DNA of 64,000 nt. It comes from Actinomyces qiguomingii (lineage in GTDB: Bacteria > Actinomycetota > Actinomycetes > Actinomycetales > Actinomycetaceae). Below the pieces are notes generated by a model. The model was not told the DNA's origin. It saw only the letters and a list, made by a program, of their open reading frames with translations, and ran no database searches. The DNA lies in assembly GCF_004102025.1 (NCBI RefSeq), contig NZ_CP025228.1, forward strand, positions 1,612,001 to 1,676,000, given 5' to 3'. The translations under genes and the position numbers were made by a program. Below, in pieces: positions 34,434 through 43,522 of this stretch (the first letter of the stretch is position 1; each line of letters opens with the position of its first letter).

Positions 34434-35107
34434 ACTACCTCGGTGAGGCGATCGCCTACATCCTCACCGCCGCCAACTGGTCCGGTTCACTTGGCATAGG
34501 GCGGTTGCTGGCGCAGCACATCGGGTACTCGCTGCTGGGGGTGGCCGTTGCCGCCGTAATCGGTGTCCCACTGGGCTGGTGGATCGGACACACCGGGCAT
34601 GGTAAGGGCGCCGCAGTCGCCCTGGCCGGCGCCGTACGGGCCCTGCCCACCCTGGGTCTAATCACCCTGTTCGCACTGGCTCTCGGCGTGGGGTTGTCCG
34701 CCCCCATGCTCGCCTTCATCGTCCTGGCACTGCCCAGCGTACTGGCCGGTGCCTACACCGGCATTGAGTCCGCGGACACCGTCGCCGTCGACGGCGCCCG
34801 CGCCAGCGGCATGAGTGAGGTCCAGATACTCACCCGCGTGGAGATCCCGCTGGGCGCTGCGCTGCTCGTGGGCGGCCTGCGGTCGGCCACGCTGCAGGTG
34901 ATCGCCACGGCGACACTGGCCGCCTACACCGGCGCCGGCGGACTAGGGCGGCTGATGTTTCTGGGGCTCAAGACCCAGTACTACGGCATGATGCTGGCCT
35001 CCTCGCTCATGGTCATCGCCCTGGCTCTGCTGTCCGAGCTCCTCTTTATCCTCCTCCAGCGCGCCGTCACCCCGGTAGGCGCACGCAACCGAAAGGAATC
35101 CCAGTGA
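34430..35107 (+). CDS. Osmoprotectant ABC importer, second permease (OpuCD-like)
   Basis: 225-residue membrane subunit. Hydrophobic segments include IGYSLLGVAVAAVIGVPLGW, AVRALPTLGLITLFALALGV and LMVIALALLSELLFILLQRA. The EAA loop reads VDGARASGMSEVQILTRVEI. GAGGLGRLMFLGLKTQYYGM is conserved in OpuCD-type permeases. Coupled to its neighbours by 4-bp overlaps at both ends. Confidence 0.88.
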   Translation: MNYLGEAIAYILTAANWSGSLGIGRLLAQHIGYSLLGVAVAAVIGVPLGWWIGHTGHGKGAAVALAGAVRALPTLGLITLFALALGVGLSAPMLAFIVLALPSVLAGAYTGIESADTVAVDGARASGMSEVQILTRVEIPLGAALLVGGLRSATLQVIATATLAAYTGAGGLGRLMFLGLKTQYYGMMLASSLMVIALALLSELLFILLQRAVTPVGARNRKESQ

Positions 35108-36033
35108 AACCCAATGCTGACAAGCACACGGTGCTCACTCGTCGCAGTGCCTTGGCCGGCGGCGGGCTGCTCGCCGTGGCCGCCACGCTCACCGCATGCT
35201 CTAGCTCTGACCCCTTGTCCTCCTCCGGTGCCGGCTCCGCCATCGTGGTGGGCAGCCAGCAGTACTACTCCAATGAGATCATCGCCGAGCTGTACGCCCA
35301 AGCGCTCGAGCAGGCCGGCTTCACCGTCGACCGCCAGTATCAGATTGGGCAGCGCGAGGTCTACATCCCCGAGCTCGAGTCCGGGGCGATCGACGTGCTG
35401 CCCGAGTACGGCGGCAACCTGCTGCAGTACTACGACTCTGAGACAGGCGCAACGGACTCCGACTCCGTACACGCTGCCCTGGCGGACGTGCTGCCGGAGA
35501 CGCTGATGGTGCTCGATTACGCCCAGGCTACCGACCAGGACTCCTATACCGTGACCAGCGAGCTCGCCGAGGAATACGGCCTGGTCTCCATCGGTGACCT
35601 GGCCAAGCTCGACGGCACCGTCATGGTGGCGGCGAACTCCGAGTTCAAGTCGCGTCCCTACGGCCCGACGGGCATCAAAGCCGTCTACGGGGTGGATGCC
35701 GACGTCTACCCCGTGGAGGACTCCGGCGGGTCGCTCACCGTCGGAGCCCTTACGGACGGAACGGTACAGGCGGCCGATATCTACACCTCCTCGCCTGCCA
35801 TCGACGCCAACGACCTGGTCGTCCTGGAGGACCCGAAGGCCCTGATCCTGCCGCAGAACGTCACGCCGCTGGTCGCCGCCGACCTTGATGAGGGCGCCGT
35901 CACCGCGATCAATGCCGTCTGTGCACTGTTGACCACCGAGGCACTGCGCGCACTCAACGCCCGCTCGGTGGACGAGCAGCTTGACTCCGCCACGATCGCC
36001 ACCGACTGGCTCACCGAGCAGGGCATTAAGTAG
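35104..36033 (+). CDS. Osmoprotectant ABC importer, substrate-binding lipoprotein (OpuCC/OsmF-like)
   Basis: 309-residue binding protein. The signal sequence has a twin-arginine (TRRSALAGGG) and ends at a lipobox LTAC with the lipidated Cys at 32, so it may be a Tat-exported lipoprotein. The OpuAC-type domain is clear: IVVGSQQYYSNEIIAELYAQ, GQREVYIPELESGAIDVLPE, YGGNLLQYYD, VTPLVAADL and a C-terminal LNARSVDEQLDSATIATDWL. Ligand (betaine, choline, carnitine or another quaternary amine) cannot be fixed from the sequence. The GTG start overlaps the permease stop. Confidence 0.88.
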   Translation: MKPNADKHTVLTRRSALAGGGLLAVAATLTACSSSDPLSSSGAGSAIVVGSQQYYSNEIIAELYAQALEQAGFTVDRQYQIGQREVYIPELESGAIDVLPEYGGNLLQYYDSETGATDSDSVHAALADVLPETLMVLDYAQATDQDSYTVTSELAEEYGLVSIGDLAKLDGTVMVAANSEFKSRPYGPTGIKAVYGVDADVYPVEDSGGSLTVGALTDGTVQAADIYTSSPAIDANDLVVLEDPKALILPQNVTPLVAADLDEGAVTAINAVCALLTTEALRALNARSVDEQLDSATIATDWLTEQGIK

Positions 36034-36092
36034 GTCCTCTCAGCGCGAATAGGTTCAAGCCAATAGGCCCGTCCGGTGGTGAGCCGAGCTGG

Positions 36093-37109
36093 TCACTTCG
36101 CGGTCCCGTTGACCGGCCCGGTGGAAGCACGTTCGATCAGCCGAGGGATCAGCACCTGTTCGGTGGGCAGAAAGCGGTTGGCAGCCCGTCCGACGGCCCG
36201 GTCCAGGGCCAGTTGCGACATGAGCGCGGGATTCTGGTCGATGGTGGTCAACGGCACCAGGCCGGAGTCGAAGCGCCTCGCATTGTCGAAGCCGATCACA
36301 CTGACCTGACCCGGGACTCCCACCCCGGCGGAAAGCAGCCCCTGGATCACCCCGGAGGCCACCCGATCGTTGAAGGCCGACACCGCGGTCGGCGGATCAC
36401 TGGAGGTGAGCATGTGCGCGGCTGCGCGTATACCGTGCTCTTGTTCCAGGCCGCCAGCGATGATCTCCGCCTCGGCTAACAGCCCATGGGTCTCCATCGC
36501 TGCGAGATATCCCGCACGACGCTCCGGGCTCGACGGCGCGTTTCCGCCGTCGACATGCACGATGCGGCGGTGCCCGAGACGCACTAGGTGGTCGACGGCT
36601 GCGGCCACCCCGCCCCGGTCATCGATTCTGACTACGTCCACGCCAGGGCATGACAGCGGGCGGGCCACTGCGACTACGGGCACCTCATCTGCCAGCATCC
36701 TCAGGCGCGCCGTTCCCAGGGATGGACCGATCATGATCAGCGCCTCGCAGCGGTCACGCAGTAGGGTCTCGGCGGCGCGGCGATCATCCACCGCCCTGAC
36801 GACGGCGGAAAGGACGAGCTCATGGTCTCCTGCCTCGGCAGCGGCATATAGGCCGTCAATGATTTCGGCGTGGAAGGGCTGGTGGACATCGAAGGTCACA
36901 CCGATCTGGCCCGATCGGGCGGATCGCAGTGCTCGTGCGCGCTGATCCGGCCGGTATCCCAGCCGTGCAGCGACCGCTTTGACCCGGCGCCGCGTTTCCT
37001 GGGAAGCGCCGGCGGCATCACGCATGACGATGGACACGAGCGATACCGAGCAGTTGGCCTCCCTAGCGACATCAGCCAGCGTGACCGCCTTGCGTTGCCG
37101 CTGTGCCAT
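36093..37109 (-). CDS. LacI family transcriptional regulator
   Basis: 338 residues. The N-terminal helix-turn-helix is VTLADVAREANCSVSLVSIV, followed by the hinge RVKAVAARLGYRPDQRARAL. The C-terminal periplasmic-binding-like domain includes GQIGVTFDVHQPFHAEIIDG, AVDHLVRLGHRRIVHVDGG, TAVSAFNDRVASGVIQGLL and VSVIGFDNARRFDSGLVPLTTIDQ. It is divergent from the dehydrogenase-isomerase-porter operon, which it probably represses until a sugar or polyol ligand binds. GGGAGAAGTGGAG precedes the ATG. Confidence 0.9.
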   Translation of the reverse strand: MAQRQRKAVTLADVAREANCSVSLVSIVMRDAAGASQETRRRVKAVAARLGYRPDQRARALRSARSGQIGVTFDVHQPFHAEIIDGLYAAAEAGDHELVLSAVVRAVDDRRAAETLLRDRCEALIMIGPSLGTARLRMLADEVPVVAVARPLSCPGVDVVRIDDRGGVAAAVDHLVRLGHRRIVHVDGGNAPSSPERRAGYLAAMETHGLLAEAEIIAGGLEQEHGIRAAAHMLTSSDPPTAVSAFNDRVASGVIQGLLSAGVGVPGQVSVIGFDNARRFDSGLVPLTTIDQNPALMSQLALDRAVGRAANRFLPTEQVLIPRLIERASTGPVNGTAK

Positions 37110-37302
37110 GCATTCTCCACTTCTCCCGCTGCGGTGATTGTCCGACTCTGAGCCTACAGTGCGTAAACTAAAATCTCTGTAATTATAGGCGAAGGCGTCG
37201 AGAACCCGCCCATGAAGATGACTGAAATCGTGGCGGAAACTGACTGTTGACTTACAGGATGAGGTTCGGGCAAGTCAAGGAGGGACTAGAACGTGCTAGC
37301 TT

Positions 37303-37318
37303 CTTTGTCATCACAAAG
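37303..37318. promoter_or_regulatory. Dyad in the leader of the dehydrogenase operon, candidate operator
   Basis: CTTTG-TCATCA-CAAAG is a perfect 5-6-5 dyad about 80 bp before the dehydrogenase start, in the LacI/dehydrogenase divergent region. It lacks the central CG usual for LacI operators, so its assignment to that regulator is tentative. Confidence 0.3.
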
Positions 37319-37395
37319 GTCGCGGTGATGCGGCCCTTGTGATCCAGCGCCGCGCCGCCCTGAGCGCTCGCGGCACAAGACGAAGGAGTCATCCC

Positions 37396-38427
37396 ATGAT
37401 TAATAGTCCCGCGCCACCGGTACGCCTCGCCCTGATCGGGGCTGGCCGCATCGGTACGCATCACGCCACGGCCATCGCCCACGACATCCACAGCGCTGAA
37501 CTGGTGGCGGTTGTGGATCCGCGGGTCGAGGCTGCGCAGAAGCTGGCCGCTCCGCTCGGGGCCCGCGCGGAGGCCGAGGCTTCCGGTGTGCTGTCCGATC
37601 CCGACATTGACGCGGTAGTCATCACCACCCCGGCGGCTCTGCACCGCGATCTGATCGTGGAGGCCGCCAGCGCCGGCAAGCACGTCTTCACGGAAAAGCC
37701 GATCACCACTGAACTCGATGAGGCCGCCCAGTGCGTAGAGGCCGCCAGGCGCGCCGGCGTGGTGCTCCAGGTCGGCTTCAACCGCCGCTTCGCTCCCGGG
37801 TTCATCGCCGCCCGCCGGGCTGTGGCTGACGGCCGCATCGGTACCCCGCAGCTGTTGCGTTCACTTACGCGTGATCCCGGCCCCTTCGGCGGAGAACCGG
37901 CCCGTATTCCGCTGTGGACGATCTTCCTGGAGACTCTCATCCACGATTTCGACACGCTACGGTGGCTCAACCCGGGTGCCGAGGTGGACACGGTGACCGC
38001 CCATGCCGACGCCCTCATTCGTCCCGATGCTCGCGACGACGGCTTCCTCGACACCGCGATGGTCACCCTGCGCTTCGACAACGGCGCCTTCGCCACTGCG
38101 GAGGCGAGCTTCTCCGCCAGCTACGGGTACGACGTGCGCGGGGAGGTATTCGGCGATGGCGGCATGGCTACAGCCGGCAGCGGACGCACCAGTGACATGG
38201 AGTACTTCGGACCGGGCGGAGTCGCATACGACACCTCTCGGGCGGACACCGACTTGCTGCACGGCGCCTACGTGGGGGAGTTCAAAGCCTTCGTGGAGGC
38301 CATCCGGGGCGGTCAGCCGGATATCCCAACCGGTGACGACGGGGTCAAGGCACTCCAGATTGCCCGTGCCGCCATCGTCTCCATCCAGCAGTCCCGCACC
38401 GTTCGTCTTGAGGAGGTAACCCGATGA
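37396..38427 (+). CDS. Gfo/Idh/MocA oxidoreductase, inositol 2-dehydrogenase-like
   Basis: 343-residue NAD(P)-dependent sugar or polyol dehydrogenase. The Rossmann N-terminus is RLALIGAGRIGTHHATAIAH. The catalytic lysine is in the EKP motif (VFTEKPITTELDEA, about 99), and LETLIHDFDTLRWL (about 178-191) holds the conserved Asp/His of inositol dehydrogenases. VGFNRRFAPGFIAARRAV is also typical of IolG. GAAGGAG precedes the ATG at 37396. It is first of three coupled genes with an isomerase and a sugar porter. Exact substrate is not known. Confidence 0.87.
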   Translation: MINSPAPPVRLALIGAGRIGTHHATAIAHDIHSAELVAVVDPRVEAAQKLAAPLGARAEAEASGVLSDPDIDAVVITTPAALHRDLIVEAASAGKHVFTEKPITTELDEAAQCVEAARRAGVVLQVGFNRRFAPGFIAARRAVADGRIGTPQLLRSLTRDPGPFGGEPARIPLWTIFLETLIHDFDTLRWLNPGAEVDTVTAHADALIRPDARDDGFLDTAMVTLRFDNGAFATAEASFSASYGYDVRGEVFGDGGMATAGSGRTSDMEYFGPGGVAYDTSRADTDLLHGAYVGEFKAFVEAIRGGQPDIPTGDDGVKALQIARAAIVSIQQSRTVRLEEVTR

Positions 38428-39287
38428 GTTCCACGGACGTATCCGCCAACAACCCCTTCACCCTCGCCGCCTGCGCCGAGATGATCTATCTGGACCGTCC
38501 CTTCCTGCAGCGCGTAGAAGCGATTGCTGCGCATGGCATCAATGTGGAGATCTGGGACTGGACCACCAAGGACTTGGACGCCCTGGCGGCCACCGGTGTG
38601 CCCATCGTCTCCATGACCGGCTATGTGGAGGGCGACCTGACCACGGACGAAGGCAGCGCCCGCTTCCTGTCCACCGCCGAAGACTCGTTGCGCGCGGCCG
38701 AGAGGCTGTCCTGTCCAGTTCTCAACGTCCACGGAACCGGTCTGGGTGAGGGGGGTATACCCGTGGTCGCGAACGAGCACCCCTCGCCGGCCGACTGGCT
38801 GCGTGCAGCGGACACCCTGCGGCACCTGGCCGAACTGGGACAGCGTGAGGGTCGGGTGTTCACCCTGGAGAACCTCAACCTCCCTGTGGATCACCCCGGC
38901 TGCCCCTTCGCCCTGGCCAGGGACACCCGCACCCTGGTTCAGGCGGTGGACTCTCCGTGGCTGAGGATGAACCTGGACCTCTATCACGCCCAGATCGGCG
39001 AGGGGAACCTTATCGAGCTGTGTCGCCAGAGCCTGCCCTGGGTGGGGGAGATTCAGGTGGCCGATGTCCCCGGACGCGCCCAGCCCGGCACCGGGGAAGT
39101 CAACTACAGGGCGATCGCCCAGGCGCTTGCCGAAGCCGGCTACCGCGGCAATATCGGCATGGAGGCCTGGGCCCACGGCCAGGGTCCGGACGGCTCCACC
39201 TCCGTGTCCGATGCGGCGCTGGAGGAGTTCATCCGCACCTTCACCGTTGAGACCGCCGACGGCGGCGGTGGTAGGGGGAGATCATGA
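38424..39287 (+). CDS. Sugar isomerase-like TIM barrel, hydroxypyruvate isomerase type
   Basis: 287-residue protein of the xylose isomerase-like TIM barrel superfamily, closest in feel to Hyi. LAACAEMIYLDRPFLQRVEA opens the barrel. VFTLENLNLPVDHPG carries Glu149 and NIGMEAWAHG carries Glu247, which match in spacing the two catalytic glutamates of Hyi. LNVHGTGLGEGG and RMNLDLYHAQIGEGNLIELC are further family blocks. It overlaps the dehydrogenase by 4 bp and the porter by 4 bp. It may isomerise the keto product of the dehydrogenase. Confidence 0.82.
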   Translation: MSSTDVSANNPFTLAACAEMIYLDRPFLQRVEAIAAHGINVEIWDWTTKDLDALAATGVPIVSMTGYVEGDLTTDEGSARFLSTAEDSLRAAERLSCPVLNVHGTGLGEGGIPVVANEHPSPADWLRAADTLRHLAELGQREGRVFTLENLNLPVDHPGCPFALARDTRTLVQAVDSPWLRMNLDLYHAQIGEGNLIELCRQSLPWVGEIQVADVPGRAQPGTGEVNYRAIAQALAEAGYRGNIGMEAWAHGQGPDGSTSVSDAALEEFIRTFTVETADGGGGRGRS

Positions 39288-40693
39288 GCGCCCACACCAT
39301 CCAAGGGGAGTCCACTCGGCGTCAGGTCGACCGCAGGCTGTTCACTATCCGCTCGATCGCCACCCTGGGCGGCCTGTTGTTCGGCTATGACACGGGCGTC
39401 ATCTCCGGTGCACTGCCCTTCCTGAAGAACCCGGTGTCGGAAGGCGGACTAGCCCTGGGATCCTTCGAAGAGTCCGTGGTCACTACCGCCCTGACCGTGG
39501 GGGCCGCCGTCGGCGCGCTCGCGGGTGGGCGCCTGTCGGACCGCTACGGGCGCAAGAAGAACATTATGACGGTTGCCGTCATCTTCCTTGTCGGCGCCCT
39601 GGGCTGCGCGCTGGCACCCTCATACTGGATTCTGGTGGCCTTCCGGTTCATTCTGGGCCTGGCAGTGGGAGGCGCCTCGGCCACCGTCCCGGTCTACCTG
39701 TCTGAGATCTCTCCAGTGGAGATCCGTGGGACCATGGTTTCGCGCAACGAGTTGATGATCGTGACCGGGCAATTGGTGGCCTACGTGAGCAACGCCGTCA
39801 TCGCCACCGCCTGGCCCGGCGCCCACGCCTGGCGATGGATGCTGGTTCTGGCGACCCTGCCCGCCATCGGACTGTGGATCGGCATCCACCTGCTTCCGGA
39901 GTCTCCCCGCTGGCTGGCGGGGAAGGACCGCGCACAGGAGATGTGGAAGGTCCTCAACGAGGTCCGCATGCCCGACGCCGTTGAGGATGAGGGACGGGAC
40001 ATTCTGCGCCGCGTGGATGAGGAGCGCGCCGCGGGCAAGGGGACCTGGGCGGATCTGCGTGTTCCCTGGATTCGCAGGATCACCTTGATCGGTATCGGGC
40101 TGGCCTTCCTGTCTCAGCTCACCGGAGTCAATGGGATCATGTACTACGCGCCCACGATCCTCATCTCCACCGGGCTGGGGACACAGCCGTCTATCGTGGC
40201 GACGATCGCCAACGGGGTGGTCTCGGTGATCTCGGTGTATATCGGCATCGTCTTCTTCCTCAAACGATTCCCCAGACGGCGCATGATCATCACCGGCCAG
40301 ACCGGCTGCGTGGCCTCGCTCATCGCCCTGGGTCTGGTCTTCCTGCTGCCGGAGTCCACCGCACGCAGTTACCTGGTGCTGCTGTTCATGCTGACCTTCC
40401 TGTTCTTCATGCAGTGCTTCATCGGGGTGACCTTCTGGCTCATGCTGTCGGAGATCTTCCCCATGAGGGTGCGCGGCCTGGCCAACGGCGTGGCCGTGTT
40501 CTCCAACTGGGTGGGCAACGTCATCGTGGCCTTCGCCTTCCCCAATCTCATCGAACTGATTCAGGGCAACGCCTTCTTTGTCTTCGCCCTGATCAATCTG
40601 GGTTCTTTGGCCTTCTATGTCAGGTTCCTACCGGAGACCAAGGGGCACAGCCTGGAGGAGCTTGAGCGCATCTTCGAGAAGCGCTACTCGTGA
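39284..40693 (+). CDS. MFS sugar/polyol:H+ symporter
   Basis: 469-residue, 12-helix sugar porter of the major facilitator superfamily. Signatures are GGLLFGYDTGVISGALPFLK (helix 1), GRLSDRYGRKKN (loop 2-3), PVYLSEISPVEIRGTMVSRN, LPESPRWLAGKDR, SQLTGVNGIMYYAPTILIST and the final PETKGHSLEELE. This is the IolT/GalP/XylE group; operon partners favour a polyol such as inositol. Last gene of the three-gene operon, followed by a bidirectional terminator. Confidence 0.9.
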   Translation: MSAHTIQGESTRRQVDRRLFTIRSIATLGGLLFGYDTGVISGALPFLKNPVSEGGLALGSFEESVVTTALTVGAAVGALAGGRLSDRYGRKKNIMTVAVIFLVGALGCALAPSYWILVAFRFILGLAVGGASATVPVYLSEISPVEIRGTMVSRNELMIVTGQLVAYVSNAVIATAWPGAHAWRWMLVLATLPAIGLWIGIHLLPESPRWLAGKDRAQEMWKVLNEVRMPDAVEDEGRDILRRVDEERAAGKGTWADLRVPWIRRITLIGIGLAFLSQLTGVNGIMYYAPTILISTGLGTQPSIVATIANGVVSVISVYIGIVFFLKRFPRRRMIITGQTGCVASLIALGLVFLLPESTARSYLVLLFMLTFLFFMQCFIGVTFWLMLSEIFPMRVRGLANGVAVFSNWVGNVIVAFAFPNLIELIQGNAFFVFALINLGSLAFYVRFLPETKGHSLEELERIFEKRYS

Positions 40694-40733
40694 GGAGATG
40701 ACCAGGGTCTTGCACCCGTAGCCGAATACGTGA

Positions 40734-40771
40734 TGGGGTGTGGAGCAAGGAATTAAGTGCTCCACACCCCA
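40734..40771. terminator. Bidirectional terminator between sugar porter and folA
   Basis: TGGGGTGTGGAGC and its perfect complement flank a 12-base loop. The hairpin includes the last codons and stop of folA. Confidence 0.7.
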
Positions 40772-41370
40772 CCGCGCGTTAACCGCAACCAGTGGTCCAC
40801 ACGCCAAGCGGCGTCGCCGGATGCGGGACGCCAGGAGCCGGGGGGATCGGAGCGGTCGCGGGCATGGCGCCATTGCTCGCCTAGGAGCGGGGCCCTGGTG
40901 AGTGTTCGGGGCGGGACTCCACGCGCCTTCGCCCGGGCCGCGGCGTCAATATCAATGGTAGAGATGACCAAATGATCGACTACTCCGACCGCAAGCGCCT
41001 GCGCGTACACCAGGCCCCCGCCGATGATCCACACACGCGGCAGGCGGCGGTAGTCGCCATCACGCGGATCTGGTCCCAGTTGGCCGACGGCGTCGCGTGC
41101 CTCGGACAATCCGGTGCGAAGATCATGGGCGACCAGTGCCCCCGGTGCCTCCCAGTCGCTCCGCCGGGTCAGCACAATGCCTTCTCGGCCCGGTAGAGCA
41201 CACCCGATCGACTCCCAGGTGGTACGTCCCATGACTACGGCGCAGCCCAGGGTAGCGGCCCGAAAATGACGGAAATCGGCGGGTACCCGCCACAACATGC
41301 CGCCATCGGCGCCAATGATGCCGTCGCGATCCTGCGCCCAGATCGCCCCGACGGATACGTGATCGCTCAC
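40753..41370 (-). CDS. folA: Dihydrofolate reductase
   Basis: Reduces dihydrofolate with NADPH, regenerating the cofactor used by ThyA. 205 residues. [20 protein letters not shown] is the N-terminal strand and loop, [16 protein letters not shown] has the catalytic acid and the HF block, [12 protein letters not shown] is the NADPH-binding motif, and [13 protein letters not shown] is the conserved IGGxxxY segment. It is longer than the usual 160 or so residues because of a C-terminal extension rich in Arg, Trp and Ser. Overlaps thyA by 4 bp, so the two are made together. Confidence 0.94.
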   Translation of the reverse strand: MSDHVSVGAIWAQDRDGIIGADGGMLWRVPADFRHFRAATLGCAVVMGRTTWESIGCALPGREGIVLTRRSDWEAPGALVAHDLRTGLSEARDAVGQLGPDPRDGDYRRLPRVWIIGGGLVYAQALAVGVVDHLVISTIDIDAAARAKARGVPPRTLTRAPLLGEQWRHARDRSDPPGSWRPASGDAAWRVDHWLRLTRGGVWST

Positions 41371-42239
41371 ACCGCCACCGGGGCCTTGATGGTCGGATGG
41401 TGCCTGTAACCGGCGGAGGCGTCAATGTCTTCCATGGCGTATGTGTCGATTGAATTCGCGGGATTCAATCGCAACTTGGGGAAGGGGTAAGCCTGCGGAA
41501 CTCGGGAGAGCTGCTCGCGCACCTGGACGAAGTGGTTGCTGTAGATGTGGCAGTCGCCACCGGTCCACACCAGCTCTCCAACCTCCATACCCGCCTGCTG
41601 TGCCAGCATATGGGTCAGCAGGGCATAGGAGGCTATGTTGAAAGGCACCCCCAGGAACATATCCGCCGAGCGCTGGTAGACCTGTAAGGACAGTCTGCCT
41701 TCGGCCGCATAGCACTGGAAGAAGGCGTGGCAGGGGGCCAGGGCCATCCGGTCCAGGTCGCTGACATTCCAGGCCGATACCAGCATGCGGCGCGAGTCGG
41801 GATCGCGGCGCAAGGTGTTCACCAGGTCGGTTATCTGGTCGATGGTCCCACCGTCCCGCGCCGGCCAGCTGCGCCACTGCCGGCCGTACACGGGGCCGAG
41901 TTCCCCGTCGGGGTCGGCCCATTCATCCCAGATGGTGATGCCTCGCTCCTGCAGCCAGCGGGCGTTCATGTCGCCTCGGAGGAACCAAAGCAACTCGCCC
42001 TTGACGGCCTTCATGGCCACGAACTTCGTAGTTATTCGCGGGAAGCCGGCCGTCAGGTCGTAGCGAAGTTGCCGGGCGAACACCGAGCGTGTGCCGGTGC
42101 CGGTGCGGTCCCCCTTGGGCACGCCGTGCTCCAGCACCTCGGCCAGTAACTCCTCGTAGCCGACGTCAACGCCGACGGGAGGTGTCAATCCCAACTGCGC
42201 CAGGTACGGATACTTGCCGTCGGCCTCCGTCACGGTCAT
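41367..42239 (-). CDS. thyA: Thymidylate synthase
   Basis: Methylates dUMP to dTMP using methylene-tetrahydrofolate, producing dihydrofolate for FolA. 290 residues. Motifs are [20 protein letters not shown], the catalytic Cys in [20 protein letters not shown] (about 170), [20 protein letters not shown], and [16 protein letters not shown]. The tail TIKAPVAV is the conserved folding C-terminus. GGAGGCG precedes the ATG. First gene of the thyA-folA operon. Confidence 0.96.
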   Translation of the reverse strand: MTVTEADGKYPYLAQLGLTPPVGVDVGYEELLAEVLEHGVPKGDRTGTGTRSVFARQLRYDLTAGFPRITTKFVAMKAVKGELLWFLRGDMNARWLQERGITIWDEWADPDGELGPVYGRQWRSWPARDGGTIDQITDLVNTLRRDPDSRRMLVSAWNVSDLDRMALAPCHAFFQCYAAEGRLSLQVYQRSADMFLGVPFNIASYALLTHMLAQQAGMEVGELVWTGGDCHIYSNHFVQVREQLSRVPQAYPFPKLRLNPANSIDTYAMEDIDASAGYRHHPTIKAPVAV

Positions 42240-42330
42240 CAGTTCGCCTCCGTATGTTAAACAGGTGCGGCAACTCTATCGGGCGATCGGCCAGCTGATG
42301 TCGATCGCGGAAGGTGGTGGCGACGGGCAG

Positions 42331-42777
42331 TCACGCTTCGGGGTCGTCAAACAGGTGCAGGCGTACGCCGGCGCCGTGCTCGATGGTGTGGCCGACAGTG
42401 CAGCCGCGCTCAATGGCCCGTTCGACGCGCTCATTGAGCGTTTGCCGCTGCTCGGGGGTCAGGGAGGCGAAATCAGCGACGATCTGCACGTCGAAGTCGG
42501 TGTATCGCTCTTCCTCCCCATGCTTCAGCGTGGACACCACGACATTGGCGTCGAAGTCTTCACCAAGCGCCTTGGCCAGGCGATGATCAGCAGACAAGGT
42601 GTTGCAGGTGCCCAGGGCGATCTTGATGAGTTCCCCAGGGGAGAACTCGCCCTCGCCCATGCCCACTCGCACCTGGGCGCCGCGGGAGTTGTGGCCCAGA
42701 TACTGACGGGTGCCGGTGCGTTCGGCCCACACGGAGTTGGCTTCGGTGGGGGTGATGACGTCGTCGAGATCGTTCAT
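42331..42777 (-). CDS. OsmC/Ohr family peroxide-reducing protein
   Basis: 148-residue cytosolic thiol peroxidase-like protein. Two conserved redox cysteines are present, Cys58 in IALGTCNTLSADHRLA and Cys126 in IERGCTVGHTIEHG, spaced as in the family. The protein probably reduces organic hydroperoxides. The assignment to OsmC rather than Ohr or the YhfA group is uncertain. No clear ribosome binding site; CACGAT lies 6 nt before the ATG. Confidence 0.85.
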   Translation of the reverse strand: MNDLDDVITPTEANSVWAERTGTRQYLGHNSRGAQVRVGMGEGEFSPGELIKIALGTCNTLSADHRLAKALGEDFDANVVVSTLKHGEEERYTDFDVQIVADFASLTPEQRQTLNERVERAIERGCTVGHTIEHGAGVRLHLFDDPEA

Positions 42778-42880
42778 GGGCAGATCGTGTCATGGTCGCG
42801 CGGACGCGACCAGGTCATGCGCGTAGGGCGGAATCGGAATAGCCGTCAGCCGACCGCCGCCTGTCGCCTCCGGATTGATC

Positions 42881-43387
42881 TCACGCGGCGGCGAGCCAGG
42901 CAGCGGCGCGGCGTTCTTCATCCGAGACGACCCGGCCGATCTGCGCCAGTGCCTTCTCTTCAACGCTACGTCCCACCAGTGGCACTGTCACTGACAGCTC
43001 CAGATCGACAACAACCGATGTTGCCTGGCCGTCGGAGTCGGGGCGCATAACGGTGGTGGCGCCGGCCTTGACGGGAGCACCCTTGACGGTGATCTCCACG
43101 CTGCCGCTGCGCGATCCGTCTGCTCCGGGCTCGCCCCAAGACTCCGTCAGACCGAAGGATACGGCCGAGCGGACCAGACGAGCAGCGGCCGCAGGCAGCC
43201 GAGATGGCGGGACCGAGCCGGAGATGGTTGCCACAAAGCCGCGGCCCCGCGCGGCGACGTCTACGTGTGCGTCCTCCAGGTTGAAACGTGCGAAGCGATC
43301 GCGCTGGTAGGCGGGGTCGGCGAGCATGGCGGCGACGCGGGTCGGGTCGGCGGGGTAGGTGATCGTGACTTGCTTCTTCATAACCAT
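42881..43387 (-). CDS. DUF2505 family protein
   Basis: 168-residue actinobacterial protein with a START/SRPBCC-like fold by pattern: KKQVTITYPADPTRVAAMLA, YQRDRFARFNLEDAHVDVAA, TESWGEPGADGSRSGSVEIT and ATSVVVDLELSVTVPLVGRS, ending VEEKALAQIGRVVSDEERRA. This is DUF2505. No catalytic residues are known and the ligand is unknown. A shorter start at the second ATG (MKKQVT) is possible, since CAGGAT lies 7 nt before it. Confidence 0.8.
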   Translation of the reverse strand: MVMKKQVTITYPADPTRVAAMLADPAYQRDRFARFNLEDAHVDVAARGRGFVATISGSVPPSRLPAAAARLVRSAVSFGLTESWGEPGADGSRSGSVEITVKGAPVKAGATTVMRPDSDGQATSVVVDLELSVTVPLVGRSVEEKALAQIGRVVSDEERRAAAWLAAA

Positions 43388-43522
43388 GATCCTGCCACGG
43401 CCCGGCCCTGACTGGGGCAGGCGGCGACGATGAGTCGCGATTAGATCTCTGGGAATTTAGCCGCTGGGCGGTCCTCATCCGGTGGGGCGGCTCGAGGTTC
43501 CGGACCCCGGTAGCATCGGGGT

